Shown: one piece after another, positions 9,034-14,259 of the stretch | How positions within the stretch are numbered: the first letter of the stretch is position 1 | Layout: every line of letters begins with the position of its first letter | Assembly (NCBI GenBank): GCA_002308515.1 | Contig: DBVN01000002.1 | Span: 4,331 to 21,336 of the forward strand | DNA from: Verrucomicrobia bacterium UBA1263 | GTDB taxonomy: Bacteria > Verrucomicrobiota > Verrucomicrobiia > Limisphaerales > UBA1412 | Length of the DNA: 17,006 bases | Direction: 5' to 3' | The notes under the pieces: model-generated | What the model saw: only the letters and a program-made list of their open reading frames with translations | What the model was told of the DNA's origin: nothing | The model's database searches: none | Made by a program: the position numbers and the translations under genes

Positions 9034-10122
9034 GTGAAAAATAATTTTGAACCTATACCCACTCCTAAGGCACAGTTGTGGAAGGAGTTCCGCGTAGCTT
9101 ATCTGCCGTGGATCGTGATGGTCGTCTCTGTGTGCATCACATGGCTGGTCTGGTCACGTGTCGCGGTGGCTCCTACTATGATGGGAGAGGTGGAAGTGGT
9201 TCGCGCTCAAATCGTTTGTCCTGAGGTGGGAATCGTTCGGAATGTTCTGGCGGATCGTTTCGCGGAAGTGAAGGCTGGGGATCCTCTGGTGGAAGTCCAG
9301 CTGACAGACCGCCGCAGTATTTTGGATGCCATTCGTATTGAACTGGGGATGCTGGATTCCAATCGGCAGACAGACGCGGAGCTGACTTTGCAGCGCGCTC
9401 AGGCCGATTACTACGGACTGCGATTCGACTTGCTGGAAAAACAGGTGGAATACGAGCAGGCCAAGGTCGAGCTGGATCGTGCCGAAAAAGATCTGGTCCG
9501 TAATCAAAGCCTGATGGAGCAAAATTACGTAACGAAAGAGATTTATGATGCCTCTCTGGCCGCGCGTGATACCGCCAGAAAGACTGCTGAGGAATTAGGC
9601 GCCATCCTGCCCAAGCTGGCGGAAAACGTGGAATCCCTCCATGCCAGTATTGAGAATCTGTCCAATAAGACTACCGAGGCTTATGATATGAAACTGGTCG
9701 AGCTGGAAGCCAAGCTGGCCGCCGTGGGCGCGTCCTCGGACAGCACACTCACTCTGACTTCTCCCATTGACGGCATGATCAGCGGTGTCTGGTGTTCACC
9801 CGGTGAATCCGTGCCGGAAGGCACCGTCCTGATGATGGTCAATGCCACTCAGCCGCAGCGCATCGTGGCCTATATGCGCCAGCCGTTCCCGGTGGAACCC
9901 AAAGCGGGGATGCCGGCCAAGATCATCACTCATTCTAAAGTTCAGCCCGTGCTGGTGGATACAGAGGTGGAAACAGTAGGACTTTTCCTGGAACCCATCA
10001 CAAACAGCTTAGCCCGTCTGAGTTCAGAAAAAACGGTGGACATGGGACTGCCGGTTTCCTTCAAAGTTCCCGAAGGACTGGAGCTTCGCCCCGGCGAGAC
10101 GGTAGGACTCCTGATCCGATAA
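9034..10122 (+). CDS. HlyD-type membrane fusion (periplasmic adaptor) protein
   Basis: A 362-residue protein with a short cytoplasmic N-terminus, one membrane segment (about residues 22-41), a first half-lipoyl/barrel strand region (52-92), a long helical hairpin rich in Glu, Lys, Leu and Ala (about 95-230), and a second half-lipoyl segment with SPIDGMISGVWCSPGESVPEGTVLMMV (243-269). A C-terminal beta domain follows. This is the order of HlyD/EmrA-like adaptor proteins that link an inner-membrane transporter to an outer-membrane channel. The GTG start at 9034 is supported by AGGAG at 9017-9021, with a long 12-nt spacing. No transporter ATPase, permease or outer-membrane channel is adjacent: a terminator and the AT-rich island follow. 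It is therefore an orphan adaptor whose partner must lie elsewhere, or it may have a non-transport envelope role. Confidence 0.85.
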   Translation: MKNNFEPIPTPKAQLWKEFRVAYLPWIVMVVSVCITWLVWSRVAVAPTMMGEVEVVRAQIVCPEVGIVRNVLADRFAEVKAGDPLVEVQLTDRRSILDAIRIELGMLDSNRQTDAELTLQRAQADYYGLRFDLLEKQVEYEQAKVELDRAEKDLVRNQSLMEQNYVTKEIYDASLAARDTARKTAEELGAILPKLAENVESLHASIENLSNKTTEAYDMKLVELEAKLAAVGASSDSTLTLTSPIDGMISGVWCSPGESVPEGTVLMMVNATQPQRIVAYMRQPFPVEPKAGMPAKIITHSKVQPVLVDTEVETVGLFLEPITNSLARLSSEKTVDMGLPVSFKVPEGLELRPGETVGLLIR

Positions 10123-10140
10123 TTGATTTTAAAAAACGAT

Positions 10141-10173
10141 AAAAAAGACGAGGCGTTCAAACCTCGTTTTTTT
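10141..10173 (+). terminator. Intrinsic terminator after the membrane fusion protein gene
   Basis: A perfect 6-bp stem ACGAGG (10148-10153) and CCTCGT (10162-10167) encloses an 8-nt loop. It is preceded by an A-run and followed by T residues to 10173, so the stem can extend through G-T and A-T pairs. It starts 18 nt after the stop codon and marks the left edge of the AT-rich island. The A-run upstream gives it some capacity on the - strand as well. Confidence 0.85.
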
Positions 10174-10294
10174 GTTTTCAGCTTTTCTTTACTTTTTGCA
10201 TACCTAATGATTTCTTACATATTACTTTCTCTCAACTCTTTTTCCTACTAATTATTCCCAGTCTTTTTCTCATTCTAATGGCAATTTTGGGATT

Positions 10295-10316
10295 ATTGAA
10301 ATAATCGTTTTTGAGT
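10295..10316. repeat. 22-bp direct repeat, copy 1
   Basis: This 22-bp sequence begins ATTGAAATAATCG and ends TTTGAGT, and recurs exactly at 12720-12741. It lies 23 nt beyond the stop of the MauE-like gene (reading on the - strand). Weaker similarity continues for about 17 bases toward the gene. In this copy the left part belongs to a palindrome, GATTATT/AATAATC, at 10291-10306. Confidence 0.8.
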
Positions 10317-10339
10317 TTGCTATGTTTTCTATATCAGCT

Positions 10340-10789
10340 TTATTTTTTAAATATTCTTGATATTATAACCAAAAGGCTTCCCAAAAACAAGAATGCAAGC
10401 AGACTGAGTGAAAAAATACTGACTGTTTTTTCACTTAAACCGCTCCATTTGGAAAGTGTTCCCATGCAGTTACAGTCGTACCAACTTAGCCGGTAATAGA
10501 GAAGACCAAAGCGGTATCCAATAAAGAGAATGGATAACCAGAGAATCAATATGGCTTTGTTCATTATGGAGTCTAAAAGCAACAGCAGGCATCCTACTCC
10601 AATTTCTAATACAGAGGCAAGTAATAGAGTAAAGAAAAGAGGAACAAAGCTGAAGAGAGGGTCAGGATTGGAAAGATAGTTTTCAGCACTAAGAAGTGAT
10701 ATTATTTTAAATGCTGCTGTAAAGAATAAAAAAACAGAGGAGATATTAAAAAATAGATGATAACACTTTTCTAATATTTTCTTTTTCAT
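10340..10789 (-). CDS. MauE/DoxX-like membrane protein with a CxC motif
   Basis: A 149-residue, very hydrophobic protein with four predicted membrane helices (about residues 14-33, 46-71, 78-98 and 122-142). Between helices 3 and 4 lies YDCNCMGTLSKW, with Cys106 and Cys108, which resembles the CGCFG signature of MauE/DoxX-type redox-associated membrane proteins. Those proteins are thought to move electrons or support disulfide formation in exported proteins; the exact role here is unknown. It is downstream of a gene for a six-cysteine exported protein, which makes a disulfide-related function attractive but unproven. The ATG at 10789 has no clear ribosome site, as for other genes of this island. 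The gap to the upstream gene is 99 nt, so a separate promoter is possible. Confidence 0.6.
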   Translation of the reverse strand: MKKKILEKCYHLFFNISSVFLFFTAAFKIISLLSAENYLSNPDPLFSFVPLFFTLLLASVLEIGVGCLLLLLDSIMNKAILILWLSILFIGYRFGLLYYRLSWYDCNCMGTLSKWSGLSEKTVSIFSLSLLAFLFLGSLLVIISRIFKK

Positions 10790-10888
10790 ATAAATACATT
10801 AAATATTTTAAATCACATCTTTATTAAAACTAATTATTAAGGCGTGATTGCTATTGTAGTTAGCTATAAAATATTTGAAGTATCCATA

Positions 10889-11185
10889 TTAATCACTGCA
10901 TGTTCTATATGTTTTTGTAAATTTTATTTCCAAAACAGGTTTATTATTATCATCAAGAGGATGACATGTTATTATTACAGTATTAGTATTAGTATGGCAA
11001 TTATGAAATGAAATAGTAGATACACAAGATGGTACTCCATAACAATAAGAAGGACCATAGTATCCAGAATTTATTGGTGTGTTTATTTTGTCGCATTTCC
11101 AAAAAATTCCACTACCAGAAATCAATAAAGGGCTAATGGAAAATGCTAATAATAAAACCAATTTTTTAATTTTTCTTTGTTTCAT
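10889..11185 (-). CDS. Small exported six-cysteine protein, unknown function
   Basis: A 98-residue protein that I do not recognise. A basic N-terminus (MKQRKIKK) is followed by a hydrophobic stretch to about residue 25, which reads as an export signal; no lipobox Cys is placed for a lipoprotein. The mature part has six cysteines (31, 48, 54, 63, 74, 96), an even number suited to three disulfides, plus a Gly/Tyr-rich stretch around 40-50. The ATG lies 6 nt after the stop of the 368-residue gene, so the two are almost certainly co-transcribed. The MauE-like gene follows. It could be a small secreted effector, an envelope structural peptide or a redox partner; nothing in the sequence decides between these. 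Confidence 0.6.
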   Translation of the reverse strand: MKQRKIKKLVLLLAFSISPLLISGSGIFWKCDKINTPINSGYYGPSYCYGVPSCVSTISFHNCHTNTNTVIITCHPLDDNNKPVLEIKFTKTYRTCSD

Positions 11186-11191
11186 ATACTT

Positions 11192-12280
11192 CTATTTTGA
11201 TAAATCTTGTTTTCTAAATATTACCCATCCGGTAAGCAATGTTAAAATCATTACTATTACTACATTTCTCCATGGACTGGGGATTTTTGTGTTTTCTTTT
11301 ATAAGAGCGTCCATCATCAATTCTGACATTCTAGAATCCTCTTTGATTTCATTCAAGGGCTTCAAACGGCCGTCTTCCGATAAATAATCATAATCCGTAG
11401 GAATATTTCCTTCTACCAAAATACGTTTATCATAAACTTGCGTTTTTGGTAATACTTTGACTTCAAAGATATTTTTAGGGATATCAGAGGTGATTTTTTC
11501 TACCTCTAACCAAGTAATATTAGTAGTAATAATTTCTTCTTTTTTAAATGGAACAAGCCTACTTTCTTTTATTTCCACTTTTAGTGGGAAGTCCTGCCCC
11601 AGAATATTCGTCCATTCTAGTACCTGATAGTTTACATCTGGTAATCCTTGATTTTTCTTTGAAATAGAAACCAAAATATCTCTTTTCAGAATGTCATCAT
11701 AGACTCTTCTTTCCGCCCCCCGATAAGAGGTATAACTTTCTACCATTGGGAACCTTGCTTTTTCATCACGGATTTTCCATTCAGTTTTAGCTTGCATACG
11801 TCGTTCATACTCGAAAAAAGAAGGCAGAGGAGATTCTATCATAGCTTCATTTTCTTTTCCATTTAAGTAAGTTCCTCCCCAAAAAGCTAACCATAGCATA
11901 TTTAATCCAGGAGGAACAGTTCCTGAATAAATTTTTAAAGAATGTAAATTGGTTGGCAATTCTTCATCTTCTTCCAATTCAAAATTAAAGTGATAATTTT
12001 CGTAAGTATTGGTTGTGTCAATCATCCCGTATTCTGTTGGACTGGACGGAATATCTCCTATCGAAAGGTTTTTGATAGGCATGTCAAGCATTTTCCATTG
12101 ATCTTGATTCCGATAAAATGTGACCTGACTTACATTTGTTACATTTCCGAAAGTAGGGAAACTCCTTGGTGAAAAAATTTTTCCAGTTACAGTGAAAGCA
12201 TTGATATCACCTTCGGCATAAAGAATATTTATGCCCAATCCGAAAGCAAGGATAAGAAAAAATTTTTTTATATTAAGCAT
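11192..12280 (-). CDS. Exported protein with a C-terminal membrane anchor, unknown family
   Basis: From the ATG at 12280 the protein has 362 residues; an in-frame ATG at 12298 would add six. The inner start is preferred because it gives a compact signal peptide (MLNIKKFF, a hydrophobic core, then YA/EGD). Neither start has a convincing ribosome site. The large middle part is mixed alpha/beta, charged, lacks cysteine, and shows no enzyme motif I recognise. Near the C-terminus lies a segment of the type IPKNIFEV..LPKTQVYDKR, then a single membrane helix (NVVIVMILTLLTGWVIF) and a short basic tail. The topology is therefore a type I protein with its bulk outside the cytoplasm. It opens the probable three-gene operon with the six-cysteine protein and the MauE-like protein. 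Confidence 0.65.
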   Translation of the reverse strand: MLNIKKFFLILAFGLGINILYAEGDINAFTVTGKIFSPRSFPTFGNVTNVSQVTFYRNQDQWKMLDMPIKNLSIGDIPSSPTEYGMIDTTNTYENYHFNFELEEDEELPTNLHSLKIYSGTVPPGLNMLWLAFWGGTYLNGKENEAMIESPLPSFFEYERRMQAKTEWKIRDEKARFPMVESYTSYRGAERRVYDDILKRDILVSISKKNQGLPDVNYQVLEWTNILGQDFPLKVEIKESRLVPFKKEEIITTNITWLEVEKITSDIPKNIFEVKVLPKTQVYDKRILVEGNIPTDYDYLSEDGRLKPLNEIKEDSRMSELMMDALIKENTKIPSPWRNVVIVMILTLLTGWVIFRKQDLSK

Positions 12281-12363
12281 ATTAAAGCTCACATACATTC
12301 TGTGTACTAGAATGAACTACGAGAAGTATTGAATTTTTATATTAACTATACAAGTTTTTTTAG

Positions 12364-12372
12364 ATATTTTTT
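12364..12372. repeat. Target-site duplication, left copy
   Basis: ATATTTTTT immediately before the left terminal inverted repeat of the miniature element. The same 9 bases immediately follow the right repeat. An AT-rich target such as this is common for IS4-like and related elements. Confidence 0.75.
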
Positions 12373-12617
12373 CACTGCTGTCCCGTTAAATTTTTGTTTG
12401 ACTAACAATTGGTGTTGATCTGTTTTTCATTGATTTGCTATTCTTTGTAACCTGCTAGAATTGAATAAAATAAAATTTAGATAAAAATCCAAAATAGAGT
12501 CTAATGTGGTTAGATACCTTTTGTTGATTTTAAATCATATAAAGATAAAATAATTCATATTCTATTTATCATTAAGCAATTATGAATAAAGACAATCGTT
12601 TTAACGGGACAGCAGTG
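12373..12617. mobile_element. 245-bp MITE-like element with 18-bp perfect terminal inverted repeats
   Basis: The left end is CACTGCTGTCCCGTTAAA (12373-12390) and the right end is its exact reverse complement (12600-12617). Perfect 9-bp direct repeats flank it on both sides, which is the footprint of cut-and-paste transposition. The 209-bp interior is AT-rich and has no ORF resembling a transposase, so it is non-autonomous and would depend on a transposase supplied elsewhere. The 9-bp duplication and AT-rich target are compatible with an IS4-type element, but I cannot assign the family from the ends alone. It sits 93 bp upstream of the exported-anchor gene start and downstream of the small acidic gene, in a gap of about 490 nt that otherwise holds only the 22-bp repeat. 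Confidence 0.85.
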
Positions 12618-12626
12618 ATATTTTTT
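12618..12626. repeat. Target-site duplication, right copy
   Basis: ATATTTTTT immediately after the right terminal inverted repeat, identical to 12364-12372. The perfect match suggests the insertion is not very old, although short AT-rich strings can agree by chance. Confidence 0.75.
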
Positions 12627-12719
12627 ATTAACATCGTTTATAATTATCTCTTGTCATTAAACAGCAATTTATGTGTTTTATCTACATCGATCCGTATTTT
12701 TTTGATGAAAATTGCAATA

Positions 12720-12741
12720 ATTGAAATAATCGTTTTTGAGT
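12720..12741. repeat. 22-bp direct repeat, copy 2
   Basis: Exact copy of 10295-10316. It lies 31 nt beyond the stop codon of the small acidic minus-strand gene, in the same position and orientation relative to its gene as copy 1. The flanking bases on the gene side are also similar (a T/G-rich stretch ending in GTTTT in both). This copy lacks the perfect palindrome seen in copy 1. Confidence 0.8.
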
Positions 12742-12772
12742 CTTGTTTTGTTTTAGTTTTTAGTTCATCTAA

Positions 12773-13237
12773 TCATTGTTCAGTCGATGTATCTTTAAGA
12801 GGAATCAGTTTTTCAAACCAAATCTTGCTGAAACCAGATCCTTCAGGTAGGGCAAAAACATATTCATCCGAAGAATATCTGGTAAATATGAGAGGAAAAT
12901 TTAAACTTCCCCCGGATGAAATAACAGCTCTCCAGAATACTAAAAGATAAGCATTATTGATTTCATCTAAAACAAATACTATCTCAACATGATAGTCTTC
13001 ATCTTTGAGAAATTTTTGAGAAATCTCTTCATCTTTTCCATAGAAATCTAAAACGGCACCAGCTTGTTTTAAAGTTACATCCAATGGATTGATCCATTTA
13101 TTTACCCCTTCTCCAATACAATCTTCCAGAAATTGATCTGTAGAAGCGATCTCAGAAATCGTTTTTTTTGTAACTGAAAGTTGCTCGAGAAATTTTTTTA
13201 TTTCTTCCAATGTAGAATCGTAGTTATCGTCGGACAT
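12773..13237 (-). CDS. Small acidic protein, unknown function
   Basis: From the ATG at 13237 the product has 154 residues, is rich in Asp and Glu, and has no export signal or membrane helix, so it is probably cytoplasmic. I do not recognise a family. The N-terminal third looks helical (TLEEIKKFLEQLSVTKKTISEI); the C-terminal part looks like sheet, with HVEIVFVLDE, AYLLVFWRAVIS and EYVFALPEGSGFSKIWF. An in-frame GTG at 13300 would add 21 residues, but a sigma-70-like promoter at 13309-13337 would place transcription start almost on that codon, so the ATG is preferred. The composition is AT-rich like the rest of the island. Immunity-like or regulatory roles are possible but nothing supports them directly. 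Confidence 0.5.
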   Translation of the reverse strand: MSDDNYDSTLEEIKKFLEQLSVTKKTISEIASTDQFLEDCIGEGVNKWINPLDVTLKQAGAVLDFYGKDEEISQKFLKDEDYHVEIVFVLDEINNAYLLVFWRAVISSGGSLNFPLIFTRYSSDEYVFALPEGSGFSKIWFEKLIPLKDTSTEQ

Positions 13238-13308
13238 ATTCTGTTCTATATAAACATGTTCACCAGCATCCCATGAAAATGGGAGAAACAACAAAATCAC
13301 ACACGGCT

Positions 13309-13337
13309 CTTATACAACATTCAAGCGGCTTGCGCAA
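13309..13337 (-). promoter_or_regulatory. Candidate sigma-70-like promoter for the small acidic protein gene
   Basis: On the - strand TTGCGC (13337-13332) and TATAAG (13314-13309) are separated by exactly 17 nt, a good match to -35 and -10 elements. It points into the island. TTGCGCAA (13330-13337) is a perfect palindrome. Transcription would start near 13302, leaving a leader of about 65 nt before the ATG at 13237. Confidence 0.45.
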
Positions 13338-13384
13338 CATATTTACGATTGAAAATCCTTTCTCTTCCGGGTAGAATGAGGGCG

Positions 13385-14248
13385 ATGGATAAGGATGTTA
13401 TTGGCATTATCGGCGGCAGCGGACTCTATAACATGGAGGGGCTGACGGATCAGGAATGGACAACGGTGGAGACTCCTTACGGAGCGCCGTCGGATCAGAT
13501 TCTGAGGGGAAAGATAGGAGGCCGGCAGGTGGCGTTCCTGCCGCGTCACGGCCGGGGACACCGGATCATGCCCAGCGAGCTGAATCACCGGGCGAACATC
13601 TTCGCGATGAAGAAGCTGGGAGTAAACTGGATCATCAGCGTCAGCGCGGTCGGTTCTCTTCAGGAAGAGTTCAAGCCGAGAGATGTCGTCCTGCCGGATC
13701 AGTTTATTGATAATCTCCGCACAACGAGGAACCAGACGCTTTTCGGCAACGGGATCGTGGCGCATGTGGCTTTTGCCGAACCGATTTGCCCGGAACTGAG
13801 GGCGATTCTTTATCAAGTGGCTCAATCCCTGGGCGCGTCCGTCCATGACCGGGGGATCTATGTGAATATGGAAGGCCCGGCATTCAGCACCAAGGCGGAA
13901 TCCCTCCGCAACCACAAAGCGGGCTACAGTGTCATCGGCATGACCAATATGGGCGAGGCCCGCTGCGCCAGAGAAGCCGAGATCGCCTACGCGACACTTG
14001 CCATGGTCACGGATTATGATTGCTGGAAAGAGAACGAGGAGGCAGTGACGATGGAAATGGTGGTGGAAAACCTGAATCACAATGTCTCTCTGGCCAAAGA
14101 GATCATCCGCGGAGCTATTCCCCGGATCCCCACGGAAGCTAACTGGCCCTGCCATTCCGCGCTGAAGAACGCGATCGCCACGGATAAAGCCTGCTGGCCG
14201 GAGACTCTGAAGGAAGAATTGATGCCGATCCTTTATAAATACATTTGA
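13385..14248 (+). CDS. mtnP: S-methyl-5'-thioadenosine phosphorylase
   Basis: A 287-residue member of the PNP/MTAP family with normal length. Visible motifs are GIIGGSGLY (7-15, with Ser12 in the phosphate loop), LPRHGRGHR (52-60), SVSAVGSL (85-92), MEGPAFSTKAE (162-172) and GMTNMGEA (185-192). VTDYDCW follows, with Asp210 and Asp212 matching the Asp pair that selects 6-aminopurines in human MTAP; this favours methylthioadenosine over inosine or guanosine. The enzyme releases adenine and 5-methylthioribose-1-phosphate, a by-product route of polyamine and homoserine-lactone synthesis. The ATG at 13385 is preferred because the family starts just before GIIGGSG; ATG 13376 and TTG 13349 are in-frame alternatives. 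No other methionine-salvage gene is next to it. It marks the return to GC-rich sequence. Confidence 0.93.
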   Translation: MDKDVIGIIGGSGLYNMEGLTDQEWTTVETPYGAPSDQILRGKIGGRQVAFLPRHGRGHRIMPSELNHRANIFAMKKLGVNWIISVSAVGSLQEEFKPRDVVLPDQFIDNLRTTRNQTLFGNGIVAHVAFAEPICPELRAILYQVAQSLGASVHDRGIYVNMEGPAFSTKAESLRNHKAGYSVIGMTNMGEARCAREAEIAYATLAMVTDYDCWKENEEAVTMEMVVENLNHNVSLAKEIIRGAIPRIPTEANWPCHSALKNAIATDKACWPETLKEELMPILYKYI

Positions 14249-14259
14249 TCAAATAATAT

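Larger units (their letters stand above)
10174..13348. other. AT-rich island with four minus-strand genes
   Basis: Between the terminator and mtnP the base composition falls sharply. As a direct count, the 60 bases at 12541-12600 contain 11 G/C, whereas the 60 bases at 13921-13980 in mtnP contain 38. All four genes recognised here lie on the - strand, against the + strand direction of nearly every flanking gene, and their codons are A/T-ending. The region holds a miniature transposable element and a 22-bp direct repeat. No integrase, transposase gene or tRNA is visible at the edges. Stretches 10174-10339 and 12627-12772 contain no gene that I can support. Horizontal acquisition is an inference from composition, strand and mobile-element content. 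Confidence 0.7.

Noticed and set aside
10291..10306. GATTATT/AATAATC palindrome followed by GTTTTTG as a terminator
   Set aside because: The stem is almost all A-T with a 2-nt loop, too weak to stop transcription, and the T-run is on the wrong side for the - strand gene that ends here.
12582..12950. 122-codon + strand ORF crossing the right end of the miniature element
   Set aside because: It begins inside the element, crosses the inverted repeat and target duplication, and then runs antisense to the small acidic gene. Its sequence has no domain-like features.
13343..14155. 270-codon - strand ORF over mtnP
   Set aside because: It is antisense to an unmistakable phosphorylase gene and shows typical low-complexity shadow composition.
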